A DNA stretch of 64,000 bases, from assembly GCA_004295045.1 (NCBI GenBank), contig SHND01000059.1, positions 186,001-250,000 of the forward strand, given 5' to 3'. The stretch comes from Chloroflexota bacterium. GTDB taxonomy: Bacteria > Chloroflexota > Anaerolineae > UBA4142 > SHND01. Made by a program: the position numbers and the translations under genes. Positions 10,191 to 18,735 of the stretch are shown here, piece by piece. Every line of letters begins with the position of its first letter. The stretch's first letter is position 1. A model generated the notes under the pieces. It saw nothing but the letters and a program-made list of their open reading frames with translations, did not search any database and was not told the DNA's origin.

Positions 10191-10222
10191 GGTACACCTG
10201 GTCACGAGTAATAATCCATCAA

Positions 10223-10447
10223 TTATGCATATTCGTATAACGGCACTGTACTCACGGGATTCGTTCGCTCTTGCAACAATTGTTCAATTCGACGTACCGT
10301 TTCGGGTTTGAACAAGACATCGCCGCACACAGAACATACATCTGCTGGCACATGGTCAATCACAATAACATGTCCATGATAACGTACGGCATGAATAACT
10401 TGTTTTTCTTCATACTCGCCGGGACAATCTTGGATACTACATCTCAT
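10223..10447 (-). CDS. YgiT-type zinc-finger antitoxin-like protein
   Basis: A 74-residue protein with two CxxC-type zinc pairs (CSIQDC near the N-terminus and CSVCGD in the middle). This is the N-terminal zinc-finger architecture of MqsA/YgiT antitoxins, but it lacks the longer DNA-binding helix-turn-helix of full MqsA. Its ATG at 10447 overlaps the stop of the DUF4258 gene as ATGA, so the two are translationally coupled. The context points to a toxin-antitoxin-like pair in which this is the antitoxin; that role is inferred. Confidence 0.8.
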   Translation of the reverse strand: MRCSIQDCPGEYEEKQVIHAVRYHGHVIVIDHVPADVCSVCGDVLFKPETVRRIEQLLQERTNPVSTVPLYEYA

Positions 10448-10785
10448 TCTTTTTTCCTCCGCTGTGTTGGTGTGACCCACTTTGGGAGTTTCGGTTCATA
10501 GACAGTAATGAGGATCAAGACAGGTTGCGCTGTTGTGCAAACAATGTGCAGATCGCGTTTTCGATTTGTTTGTCCGTAAATCAAACAGCACGCGCCGCGT
10601 TGATGTTCGGGGTAGTATTCTAAAATTTGGGCAGTCGAAGTTGCTTCCAATACTTGATCAAGGGTTATTTCTTCCTCGATCATTTCTTGTTGCGCATGTT
10701 GCGTCACCCGAATCTTTTCTTGGCGCGCGAGCAAACGGATTCGTTCCAACGCGATTGACAAAGCATCAGCCGCAGATTCGCTCAT
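10444..10785 (-). CDS. DUF4258 protein, putative toxin of a TA pair
   Basis: About 113 residues. The core VTQHAQQEMIEEEITLDQVLEA fits DUF4258, a small RelE/MqsR-like fold often encoded beside YgiT-type antitoxins. The conserved pattern is a helix with HA...M, then ILEYYPEHQRGACCLIYG and a strand-rich C-terminus (DLHIVCTT, LILITVYEP). The ATG at 10785 is chosen; a TTG at 10800 is the alternative. It overlaps the next gene by four bases. A second, divergent DUF4258 gene lies at 23420-23668 with a different partner. Confidence 0.8.
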   Translation of the reverse strand: MSESAADALSIALERIRLLARQEKIRVTQHAQQEMIEEEITLDQVLEATSTAQILEYYPEHQRGACCLIYGQTNRKRDLHIVCTTAQPVLILITVYEPKLPKWVTPTQRRKKE

Positions 10786-10900
10786 CCGGTCATGCCTCAA
10801 AACGCTGTCGCACCCTCTCCAACGCCTTCCTTGCCATCAGCAAATTTACGTGATTCAACATCAGCAAACCAAAAATACTATCATCTACCACACCATCGCC

Positions 10901-11644
10901 CTACCGCTCATACTGTCTCATCATCTCTTCCGAGAACGGTCTGCCGCTCGCACGATAAATTTCGATCACCGCGTTCGCGTCGTACGGCACGCGGCGAAAT
11001 TCCAATGCCACGCGTTCTTGCTCCACCGTAAGCAGCGCGTATTCTGCCACCGCGTCGAAATGAAAATCATCTTCGGGTTGATGACGACTGTACGCCAAGC
11101 CCACGCTGCCCGGATTGAAATGAAAAGTGTCGCGCACGCGGCGCAAAAATTGAACGTGCGTGTGTCCGCCGCAGTAAAGATAATTTGCGTCACCTTGCAG
11201 CGCGTTCACAAAATTTTCATACGGCGTATCGGGCAGCAAAATTTCGTCGAACGACGCGGGCGTGCCGTGATAACACAATAAATTTTTTGTGTCCGAAAGC
11301 GGAATCAAAATCGTCGGTTGAAACGTTCCGATGAACGCGCGGTCATCGTCCGTCAATTTTGACAAGCTCCATTCGCGCACCGCGTTCATTTTTGCCAGGC
11401 GTTCGGCGGACGGATTTTCCGCGCCCGTTTCAATTCCCGTCAAGAGCCACGCATCCGCATTCCCCATCACGATGGGAATCGCGAGCGAACGCAAGCGCAT
11501 CACCGTCTCGTGCGGCTGCGCGCCGCCTTGAATCGCATCGCCGAGACAGACGAGCGCGTCGGCAGGATGCGTTTCTAAATCGGTGAGCAGCGCGTCGAAC
11601 GCGTACGCGTTGCCGTGAATATCAGAAAGAACCGCGAGGCGCAT
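10901..11644 (-). CDS. Metallophosphoesterase family protein
   Basis: A 247-residue calcineurin-like phosphoesterase. The metal-binding motifs are in order: SDIHGN at residues 7-12, CLGDAIQGG, MGNADAW, CYHGTP and YCGGHTHVQF. This is the compact YfcE/ApaH-like set for a two-metal active site. The ATG at 11644 has GGAG upstream. It ends close to the start of nothing else on its strand, and may form a transcript with the membrane protein gene upstream (27-bp gap). The substrate cannot be told. Confidence 0.9.
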   Translation of the reverse strand: MRLAVLSDIHGNAYAFDALLTDLETHPADALVCLGDAIQGGAQPHETVMRLRSLAIPIVMGNADAWLLTGIETGAENPSAERLAKMNAVREWSLSKLTDDDRAFIGTFQPTILIPLSDTKNLLCYHGTPASFDEILLPDTPYENFVNALQGDANYLYCGGHTHVQFLRRVRDTFHFNPGSVGLAYSRHQPEDDFHFDAVAEYALLTVEQERVALEFRRVPYDANAVIEIYRASGRPFSEEMMRQYER

Positions 11645-11671
11645 AGATTCTCCAAAGGAATGGACGCCGCG

Positions 11672-12688
11672 TCATTTCTTGACGGCATTGAGATTTTGCC
11701 GTATTTGTTCCAAAACCAGCATCCGATCTTGGTAATACACCATCGAAGCCGCAATCAGCGCTGTCCCGATGAACGCGTTCGCCGTAATCCCAATGATCAC
11801 GCCAATCGGATTTACCGTAAAGCCATCCCACACGATCGCGAGTCCGCGATCCAAAAAGACGGACAACGCCACAAGTCCGAGGGAAGACCAAAAGAAGACG
11901 CGGAATAAAAGGGTGCTTCGTCTCAGCGCCTGGCGAATGCCAATGTCGCTTACTGCAGCCGCGCTGGGCACAAAAAAGAAATAAATGAAGACCCAAAACA
12001 GTCCGATGGTGATCAGCAATGTCGCAAAAGCGCCGATCTCCGGACTATTCACCGCGGACTCGATTAGCAAGAGAACCAAAACCGCTGCAAGCAAAAGGGC
12101 GATGAGCAACAGCGCAAACAAAATCAAGCGCAGCCACAAGCGTGCCACGCGCAAGAGACTTGCACCGCGCGGCTGTGATTCCAAGGGGCGCGCCCCTTGC
12201 GCGATCCATTCCAGATAGAGCGCAACCGCCAGCAGTCCCAAGATAAACAAAGGTATGAATAACAATACCATCAACGCCGATGACTGGAGCGGAATGGAAT
12301 ATGCCCAAGCATTGATTGGGCTTGTGACGTCTGCCGCATCAACCGCCAGCAGCGATGGGAGGCGTGCGACTCCATTCAACGCGGCGGTGACCAAACCCAA
12401 CAGATTAAAGGACTCTGCCATTTGCTGCAAGCCGCGCCGCGTTTCCTCCGCCGCCTCGGGGTCGGACGATAACGCTGTTGCGCCCAACATGATTGTGACA
12501 TAAGGACGAAACAATTGCGTCAACGAAAGACGCGGCAACAGCCAGATCAGCGCGTCAAACAAAATGGGAATGAGCAAAGTCCAGGGACGCCGCCACACCA
12601 ATGCCAAGCCGGCGCTGATTGCATCAATTACGCCGAGCGGTTTCTTTACTGCTACAGTACGAGTATTCGTTTGTCTCATAATATTCAA
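11672..12688 (-). CDS. Integral membrane protein of unknown function
   Basis: A 338-residue protein with about six hydrophobic segments separated by short loops. It starts with a basic tail and GVIDAISAGLALVWRRPW, a pattern seen in uncharacterised multi-pass proteins that resemble the DUF7847/glycerophosphoryl-diesterase membrane-domain group. I do not recognise catalytic motifs. It lies between an MFS carrier and a phosphoesterase on the same strand. Confidence 0.7.
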   Translation of the reverse strand: MNIMRQTNTRTVAVKKPLGVIDAISAGLALVWRRPWTLLIPILFDALIWLLPRLSLTQLFRPYVTIMLGATALSSDPEAAEETRRGLQQMAESFNLLGLVTAALNGVARLPSLLAVDAADVTSPINAWAYSIPLQSSALMVLLFIPLFILGLLAVALYLEWIAQGARPLESQPRGASLLRVARLWLRLILFALLLIALLLAAVLVLLLIESAVNSPEIGAFATLLITIGLFWVFIYFFFVPSAAAVSDIGIRQALRRSTLLFRVFFWSSLGLVALSVFLDRGLAIVWDGFTVNPIGVIIGITANAFIGTALIAASMVYYQDRMLVLEQIRQNLNAVKK

Positions 12689-12771
12689 CTCTTTTCAAAA
12701 CGCGTCGATTATACGTCCGCGCTTTTCGTGTGTCAAAGAAATGCGCTCAAGTAGAACGGATTTTCGAAATT

Positions 12772-14067
12772 TCACGCGTCGCCGGCTGTGCTGCGCGGCA
12801 GCTGTGTTTTCCGCAACCCCAACGCGAGGACAAAACCCGTACTCGCCATGAAAAACGTGATTGCAAATAGCGGCGTATAGCCAAACAACTCCAAAATTGT
12901 GCCGCCGATGATCGGAATAAATGTTGCAATTCCAAGCAGCGTGTTGGTAAAACCAATGTACAGCGTGCGCTGCGCGGGCGGCGCGAGATTGAGCAAAAAT
13001 GTTGGAAACGCAATGTTCGCCGCCGTGCGCGCGATGCCATACACGACAAAAATTAGACTGAACGCCCACACATTCGCATCGCCGCGTCCAAACGCGCCAA
13101 ACGTCAACGCGAACAAGGGCATGATTGGCGTCGCTCCCGCCGCGAGCAGCAGCACCCAATTTAATTTGTGATGATCGCTTAGATACGAAAGCAGTGGGGT
13201 TGATACCAACGCGGAAGCAGTGGTCAAACCGATATACAAACCGATGATCGAATCGGGCGCGCCTAACTGCTGGGTCGCATAGATTGCATAAAACGGCGTC
13301 GCCAAGTCGCCCGCCGCCAAAACAAAACGCGTCAGCAAGTAGCGCCGATACGAATGATTCTCGCGCACAATGACGCGTGCCGCACCCAACTGCTGGGTAA
13401 ACGTGATCCCATTACCGGTAATCTCTTCATGTGGCTCGCGTATGAGTGTAAAAATAATCAGCCCAGCCCCAATCGCGCCGAATGCGACAATGAACAAGAC
13501 GCCAAAGTTATCGGGAAAGACAAAGCCGCGTTGGGGGCTCAACGCGACGGCGACCAAATAACCTGCCAGCAACCCCATCGTCGTGCCTGAAAGTTCGCGC
13601 AAGCCAAAAAACGAACCGCGCCGCTGAGTCGGAATCACTTTGGCGACGATGGTCATGAACGCGTTTCCCGCGACGCCTGCCGCCAAGGAATAGATCGTCA
13701 TGAGAATGAAAAAGATGACGAGCAGCAGTGTGGGATTCTGCGCGCCGAGCGTAAAGGTTGCAATGACGATAAAGAACCAACAAATAATACGCACGACCGC
13801 CGCGCCCGTGTACACCGGTTTTTTCAACGGCAATTGCTGCAGCCGATGCGAGATCAAGAATTGTGGGACGAACCAGCCGCCATTGTAAATCGCCGCCAAC
13901 AAACCGACGAGAAAACTTGAACCGCCCAATTGCGTGACGAAGAGCGCGAGCGTCAGCGACGGCGCAATCAACGCATCCACAAATCCAAAAATGGCGCCGT
14001 TCAACAAGCCGACGGTGTAATTGTAGCGCAGATGCTTTTCGACGAACAAAGGGACCGGCAAATTCAT
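12772..14067 (-). CDS. MFS transporter
   Basis: A 431-residue, roughly 12-segment major facilitator. The start is set at the ATG at 14067 (NLPVPLFVEKHLRYNY follows) because a good promoter lies just upstream, at 14101-14128. The longer open frame upstream has no membrane character. Typical loop motifs after segment 2 (HRLQQLPLKKPVY) and the central break (EPHEEITGNG) are seen. No substrate can be assigned. It is divergent from the FAD oxidoreductase/proline dehydrogenase pair, which leaves an amino-acid-related substrate possible but unproven. Confidence 0.88.
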   Translation of the reverse strand: MNLPVPLFVEKHLRYNYTVGLLNGAIFGFVDALIAPSLTLALFVTQLGGSSFLVGLLAAIYNGGWFVPQFLISHRLQQLPLKKPVYTGAAVVRIICWFFIVIATFTLGAQNPTLLLVIFFILMTIYSLAAGVAGNAFMTIVAKVIPTQRRGSFFGLRELSGTTMGLLAGYLVAVALSPQRGFVFPDNFGVLFIVAFGAIGAGLIIFTLIREPHEEITGNGITFTQQLGAARVIVRENHSYRRYLLTRFVLAAGDLATPFYAIYATQQLGAPDSIIGLYIGLTTASALVSTPLLSYLSDHHKLNWVLLLAAGATPIMPLFALTFGAFGRGDANVWAFSLIFVVYGIARTAANIAFPTFLLNLAPPAQRTLYIGFTNTLLGIATFIPIIGGTILELFGYTPLFAITFFMASTGFVLALGLRKTQLPRSTAGDA

Positions 14068-14100
14068 AATGAAAGGATGCGCCAAGAGACGCGAACAGTG

Positions 14101-14128
14101 ATTATAGACGGTTATGGGCGAGAGGCAA
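14101..14128 (-). promoter_or_regulatory. Sigma70-type promoter of the MFS gene
   Basis: On the minus strand TTGCCT (14128-14123), a 16-bp spacer and a perfect TATAAT (14106-14101). The predicted transcript starts about 28 bases before the ATG at 14067. Confidence 0.7.
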
Positions 14129-14178
14129 TTTACGTATGCTGTGCAAGCGCCTCGGGCATGTAGTCGTTTGTAAACGCG

Positions 14179-14207
14179 TTGCATGCAAAATTGAAAGCGT
14201 GTACAAT
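14179..14207 (+). promoter_or_regulatory. Sigma70-type promoter of the FAD oxidoreductase
   Basis: TTGCAT (14179-14184), a 17-bp spacer, TACAAT (14202-14207). It is divergent from and adjacent to the MFS promoter, so the 190-bp gap could hold a shared operator. Confidence 0.65.
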
Positions 14208-14257
14208 CTTCCGCGCATGTAACATTTCGTTCATACATTCCACTCAAGGATTTTGAT

Positions 14258-15415
14258 ATGTTGCCAACGACGGCGGACTTTGTAATTATCGGCGGCGGTT
14301 GCATGGGCGCGAGCGCCGCGTATCATCTCGCCCAACGTAATGCGGGAAAAATTGTTTTACTCGAACGCGAAAAATTTTTGGCGATGGGTTCCACGGGGCG
14401 CAACGCGGGCGGCGTGCGCTATCAATTTTCCACTCCCGTCAATATCCAACTCTCGAATTATTCGCTTGACATCATTCAACGCTTTCCGGAAATCTTTGGC
14501 GTCTCGGCAGAATATCATCCGCTCGGTTATCTCTTTCTCCTCACCACGCCCGACGAAGTAGAATTATTTAAAAAAAATATCGCGCTGCAGCAAGCGCTCG
14601 GCGTCCACGATGTGCGTTTTCTCACTGTTGACGAGATCGCACAACTCGCGCCGCACGTGAATCTCGAAGGCGTACTCGGCGGCAGCATTTGTCCGCGCGA
14701 TGGCACCGCCGACCCGAACACGATTACACAAACGTTCGCGAGCCAAGCAAGAAAACTCGGCGCGCAAATCGAAAATGAAACAAACGTTGTCGGCATCGAA
14801 ACAGAAAGCGGGCGCGTGATGCGCGTGAAAACCAATCGCGGCGACATTGAAACGAATGTGGTGGTGAATTGCGCGGGACCGTGGGCGTCGAAAATCGGCG
14901 CGTTCGTCGGACTCGACATTCCAATTGTTCCGCTCCGCCGCCAATTTTTCAACACCGCCGAAATTCCGGAAATTCCGCGCAATCATCCCTTTGTCATCGA
15001 ATTCAGCACCTCGCTCTATTTTCATCCCGAAGCAGCGGGCTTGATTGTCGGCATGTCGAATCATCACGAAACGCCGGGCGAAACCTACGCGATTGACGAG
15101 GCATTTCATTTAGAAACATTGGAACGCGCGTTGTACCGTTTGCCGCTGCTGGAAAATGCGCGCATCATCCGACAACTCGCGGGCTTGTACGAAGTGACGC
15201 CCGACGCGCATCCGATTCTGGGACAAGCGCGCGACGTTTCAGGATTTTACATTTGCGCCGGTTTCAGCGGACACGGCTTTCAACATTCGCCCGGCGCGGG
15301 CAAGGTGATGAGCGAAATTATTTTGGACGGCGCGTCGAAAACGATTGATGTTTCAATGTTAGATTTGGAACGGTTTCGAGAGGGACGCGCGATTTTGGAA
15401 CAGAATGTTGTTTGA
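14258..15415 (+). CDS. FAD-dependent amino-acid oxidoreductase (DAO family)
   Basis: A 385-residue flavoprotein. The Rossmann dinucleotide motif is at the N-terminus (VIIGGGCMGASAAYHLA), then STGRNAGGVRYQF as in sarcosine-oxidase/glycine-oxidase relatives. The second FAD block is VNCAGPWASKIG and the C-terminal FAD block is GLYEVTPDAHPILG with GFSGHGFQHSPGAG. Family members oxidise secondary or D-amino acids, passing electrons to O2 or a dehydrogenase partner. AAGGA precedes the ATG. It sits directly upstream of proline dehydrogenase, so proline, hydroxyproline or a related imino acid is a plausible substrate; that is inference. Confidence 0.9.
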   Translation: MLPTTADFVIIGGGCMGASAAYHLAQRNAGKIVLLEREKFLAMGSTGRNAGGVRYQFSTPVNIQLSNYSLDIIQRFPEIFGVSAEYHPLGYLFLLTTPDEVELFKKNIALQQALGVHDVRFLTVDEIAQLAPHVNLEGVLGGSICPRDGTADPNTITQTFASQARKLGAQIENETNVVGIETESGRVMRVKTNRGDIETNVVVNCAGPWASKIGAFVGLDIPIVPLRRQFFNTAEIPEIPRNHPFVIEFSTSLYFHPEAAGLIVGMSNHHETPGETYAIDEAFHLETLERALYRLPLLENARIIRQLAGLYEVTPDAHPILGQARDVSGFYICAGFSGHGFQHSPGAGKVMSEIILDGASKTIDVSMLDLERFREGRAILEQNVV

Positions 15416-15423
15416 GGTTATCC

Positions 15424-16353
15424 ATGCCCATCTTCCGCGACCTCTTTCTCGCTCTCTCCACAAACGCTGCCGCGCATAAATTTGTGCTTGGCTTTCCGCC
15501 CGCGCGTGCCATGACGCGGCGTTTTGTCGCCGGTGAAACGCTGGAGGGAGCGATTGCTGTGGTGAAACGCGTCAACGCCGACGGCATGCTGGCGACGCTC
15601 GATTTTCTCGGCGAAGCGGTGACGAACGAACAAGCATCGCGCGGCGCGCGTGACGAGTATTTGCGAATTTTGGATGCCATTGAAACGAATCAACTGAATG
15701 CGTACGCGTCACTGAAACCAACGCAAATGGGTTTGGTCATCAGCTCCGACCTCGCGTTTGAAAATATTTCCGCGATTGCCGCACGCGCGTCTCAGGTGGG
15801 AACAACGGTGCGCGTCGAGATGGAAGATTCGCCGTTCACGCAAGCGACGATAGATTTGTTCAAAAAATTGCGCGCGGAATTTTCAAACGTCGGCACGGTG
15901 ATCCAGAGTTGCTTGTTTCGCAGTGAAGCGGATATGCAAGATTTGTACGCGTTGGGCGCGATGGTGCGACTCGTCAAAGGCGCGTACAAAGAACCGCCCA
16001 CCGTCGCGTTTCCGCAGAAAAAAGATGTGGATGCGAACTATTTGAAACTCGCGGAAATTTTTTTGTGCGACGAAAACGCGCCGCCGGGTACGAAACTCGC
16101 GCTGGCAACGCACGACGCGAAAATTATTGATTGGGCAAAAAATTTTTTCAAAGAACACAACACCGCGCGCGAACGCTACGAATTTCAAATGCTGTACGGG
16201 ATTCGCTCTGATTTGCAGAAACAACTCAACGCGGAAGGTTACCCGATGCGCGTTTACGTTCCCTACGGCGGACAGTGGTATCCGTACTTTATGCGCCGTC
16301 TCGCTGAACGTCCGGCGAATGTGTTTTTCTTGATTAGCAATCTCTTCAAGTAG
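15424..16353 (+). CDS. Proline dehydrogenase
   Basis: A 309-residue PRODH domain protein, an FAD-dependent TIM barrel that oxidises L-proline to 1-pyrroline-5-carboxylate. It is monofunctional, as in Thermus and Bacillus, without the P5C dehydrogenase half. Characteristic blocks are VRVEMEDSPFTQATIDLF, RLVKGAYKEP, LALATHDAKI, FQMLYGIRSDLQ and the substrate-binding YVPYGGQWYPYFMRRLAERPAN. The ATG at 15424 is preferred over a TTG at 15412 that overlaps the preceding gene; GAGG lies upstream. No P5C dehydrogenase is seen nearby. Confidence 0.95.
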   Translation: MPIFRDLFLALSTNAAAHKFVLGFPPARAMTRRFVAGETLEGAIAVVKRVNADGMLATLDFLGEAVTNEQASRGARDEYLRILDAIETNQLNAYASLKPTQMGLVISSDLAFENISAIAARASQVGTTVRVEMEDSPFTQATIDLFKKLRAEFSNVGTVIQSCLFRSEADMQDLYALGAMVRLVKGAYKEPPTVAFPQKKDVDANYLKLAEIFLCDENAPPGTKLALATHDAKIIDWAKNFFKEHNTARERYEFQMLYGIRSDLQKQLNAEGYPMRVYVPYGGQWYPYFMRRLAERPANVFFLISNLFK

Positions 16354-16440
16354 TGCGATGGTGCAATAGTGAGATGGTGCGATCGTAAGTTTTCTCGCAC
16401 TGCGCCACTATCGCACGACTGCACTAACCCACTATCGTAC
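16354..16440 (+). repeat. Self-complementary octamer cassette A
   Basis: It fills the gap between the proline dehydrogenase stop and the cinA ATG. The left half is 8-bp units such as GCGATGGT and GCAATAGT. The right half carries the reverse complements (ACTATCGC, ACTGCACT, ACTATCGT). It can fold into one long imperfect hairpin. Confidence 0.85.
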
Positions 16441-16441
16441 T

Positions 16442-17617
16442 ATGCGCGCAGAACTCGTATCCATCGGCACGGAACTCTTGCTCGGCGAAATCATTGACAC
16501 GAACGCGGCGTGGTTGGCGCAGCAGCTTGCGGCGATTGGCGTGGACGTTTATTTTCGCACGACGGTTGGCGATAACGTTGGGCGCATCGCGGCGGCAATT
16601 CAAATTGGAATGAGTCGCGCCGACGTGATTATTACGACGGGCGGTTTGGGCCCCACCGTTGACGATATGACGCGCGAAGGAATTGCGAACGCGGTGGGCG
16701 CGCCGCTGGAATTGAATCACGAACTCGTGGAACAAATTCGCGCGCGCTTTGCGAAATGGGGGCGCACGATGAGCGAGAATAACGTGAAACAAGCGTACAT
16801 TCCGCAAGGCGCGACGCCCGTCGAAAATCCCGTGGGCACAGCGCCGTGCTTCATTGTCGAACATCAAGGACATTTCGTTTTTGTTTTGCCCGGCGTCCCG
16901 CGCGAAATGAAACATCTCACCGAAACGCGCGTGCTGCCTTGGCTCCGCGAAAAAGCGGGCGACAGCTCTATCATTCTTTCCAAAATTTTGCGGACGTGCG
17001 CGGTGGGCGAAAGTTTGATTGACGAAAAAATCGGGGATTTGGAAATCGAAAGCAATCCCACTGTCGGACTCGCCGCCCATTCCGGACAAACCGACGTCCG
17101 CATCACGGCAAAAGCGGCAACGCGCGCCGACGCGGAAAAAATGCTTGCTGACATGGAAGCGCGCGTGCGCGAACGATTAGGCGATTGGATTTATGGCGTG
17201 GGCGATGAAACGGTGGAGCAGGTGGTCGCGCGCATGTTGACCGCGCAGCAGAAAACGGTGGCGCTGGCAGAATCGAATACGCAGGGGAAAATTGCCGAAT
17301 TGCTGCGTTCGACGCCTGAAGGTTTGAACGTCGCCGACAATTTGATTCGTCTGAACGATGACGAGGTGAACGAAAAAAACGCGGAACAAATTGCCAACAT
17401 ACTGCGCGCGCAAACGGGCGCGGACATTGCGCTGGCGGTTTTGAGTACGATGGGCGCGCAAGATATGTACTTGGCGGATACGGGGAAAACCTCCATCGCA
17501 ATTTCGTCCGATTCCAATACGCGCAGTTACACCTATCCCGTCGGTGGCATGGGCGAGATGGCGCAGCAGTGGACGGCGATACGCGCGCTGGATATTTTGC
17601 GAAGAGCGTTGTTATAA
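16442..17617 (+). CDS. cinA: CinA-like protein with degenerate amidase half
   Basis: A 391-residue CinA family protein. The N-terminal MoCF/COG1058 domain is intact (SIGTELLLGEIIDTNAAWLA, TTGGLGPTVDDMTREG, GTAPCF, PGVPREM), as used for ADP-ribose or NAD-derivative pyrophosphatase activity. The C-terminal PncC-type domain, normally an NMN deamidase with an AESCTGG motif, reads AESNTQG here, and the usual glycine-rich TGIAGPGGG block is replaced by LSTMGAQ. Amidase activity is therefore doubtful. There is no clear Shine-Dalgarno sequence; the start abuts repeat cassette A. Confidence 0.92.
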   Translation: MRAELVSIGTELLLGEIIDTNAAWLAQQLAAIGVDVYFRTTVGDNVGRIAAAIQIGMSRADVIITTGGLGPTVDDMTREGIANAVGAPLELNHELVEQIRARFAKWGRTMSENNVKQAYIPQGATPVENPVGTAPCFIVEHQGHFVFVLPGVPREMKHLTETRVLPWLREKAGDSSIILSKILRTCAVGESLIDEKIGDLEIESNPTVGLAAHSGQTDVRITAKAATRADAEKMLADMEARVRERLGDWIYGVGDETVEQVVARMLTAQQKTVALAESNTQGKIAELLRSTPEGLNVADNLIRLNDDEVNEKNAEQIANILRAQTGADIALAVLSTMGAQDMYLADTGKTSIAISSDSNTRSYTYPVGGMGEMAQQWTAIRALDILRRALL

Positions 17618-17621
17618 CTGT

Positions 17622-17729
17622 ATGGACACAGCGAGTTTCATTTTGGGAATCATCGTAGGCGTCGCGATTTCGGGCGTCGCGTTCGCGCTGACGGTATTTT
17701 TATTCCCGCGTTTATTCCACAACAAATGA
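17622..17729 (+). CDS. Small single-span membrane protein (35 aa)
   Basis: It encodes a 35-residue peptide. After MDTASF comes one hydrophobic segment (ILGIIVGVAISGVAFALTVF) and a short basic tail ending LFHNK. It starts 4 bp after the cinA stop and ends 12 bp before ilvE, where GAAAGGAA serves ilvE. The tight spacing and clear membrane character support a real gene, but no homology can be checked. Confidence 0.45.
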   Translation: MDTASFILGIIVGVAISGVAFALTVFLFPRLFHNK

Positions 17730-17741
17730 AAGGAAAAGAAT

Positions 17742-18674
17742 ATGGCTGAATCGTATATTTTTCCCACAATCTGGTGGGACGGCAAACTGACGCCGCTGGA
17801 AAATGCCACGATGAATGTGACACAAATTGGCACGGCGAGCGTTTCGTCGGTGTTTGAAGGCATCCGCGCATATTTGAATCCGAACACGAACGAGTTGAAT
17901 GTGTTTCAACTCGACGCGCATCTGAAGCGATTTTTACAATCCCTTCGCCTCGTGCGTTTGGAGCATGATTTTTCATTGCAGGATTTACATGATGCCGTCG
18001 TTGCGCTCGTGCGCGAAAACAATCCCGAACGCGATGTGTACATTCGTCCGTTCGGCTATGCCGAATCGCGCACCTTTGGCGCGGCGACAGACCCGCACGC
18101 GCACGTTGTCATTCATGTCACCGATTGGGATTCCAAATTGAAAACAGACTCGGTGAGTCATTCGTGCGTTTCTTCGTGGACGCGGCTTACGGATAATCAG
18201 ATGTCGCCGCGCGTCAAGGCGAGCGCGAATTATCTCAATTCGAGATACGCGAACGAAGAAGCCAAACGCAACGGGTACGATCACGCGATTCTGTTGACGC
18301 CGCAGGGCAAAGTCGCGGAAGGACCCGGGATGTGTTTAATGATTGTCCGAAATGGCAAATTGATTACGCCATCCATCACGAGCGGAATTTTGGAAAGCGT
18401 TACGCGCGAAAGCGTGATGCAGCTTGCGCGCGAAGCATTAGAGCTCCCGGTGATTGAACGCGAGGTGGACCGCACTGAGCTTTACACCGCCGACGAAGCC
18501 TTTTTCTGCGGCACGGGCATTGAAATTACGCCTATCGTTTCAATTGATCGCATGAAACTGGGCAATGGCGATCCCGGTGAAATTACCCAGCGCGTGTTGA
18601 ATTGCTATCACGATGTCGTGCGTGGGATCGAGCCGCGGTATGAAGAATGGAGAACAGTCATAAGCAATGAGTGA
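17742..18674 (+). CDS. ilvE: Branched-chain amino acid aminotransferase
   Basis: A 310-residue PLP-dependent class IV transaminase that interconverts Leu, Ile and Val with their 2-oxo acids. The N-terminal IWWDGKLTPLENA, SVFEGIRAY and RPFGYAE blocks are typical of IlvE. The PLP lysine lies in RVKASANYLNSRYA, and phosphate and cofactor contacts lie in EGPGMCLMIV, SGILESVTRESVMQLA and EAFFCGTGIEITPI. The ATG has GAAAGGAA upstream. It is part of a plus-strand run with cinA and the EamA gene, without other biosynthetic genes. Confidence 0.96.
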   Translation: MAESYIFPTIWWDGKLTPLENATMNVTQIGTASVSSVFEGIRAYLNPNTNELNVFQLDAHLKRFLQSLRLVRLEHDFSLQDLHDAVVALVRENNPERDVYIRPFGYAESRTFGAATDPHAHVVIHVTDWDSKLKTDSVSHSCVSSWTRLTDNQMSPRVKASANYLNSRYANEEAKRNGYDHAILLTPQGKVAEGPGMCLMIVRNGKLITPSITSGILESVTRESVMQLAREALELPVIEREVDRTELYTADEAFFCGTGIEITPIVSIDRMKLGNGDPGEITQRVLNCYHDVVRGIEPRYEEWRTVISNE

Positions 18675-18735
18675 TGAGGACTGAGGAGTGAACCGTTTTA
18701 CTCATCGCTCAGTCCTCGTTACTCAGTCCTACCCA
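18664..18735 (+). repeat. Self-complementary octamer cassette B
   Basis: It lies between the ilvE stop and the EamA start. Left 8-bp units around GATGAGGACTGAGGAG pair with CTCAGTCCTCG and ACTCAGTCCTAC on the right. The ilvE stop codon lies within the left arm and the next ATG follows the right arm by a few bases. Confidence 0.82.
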
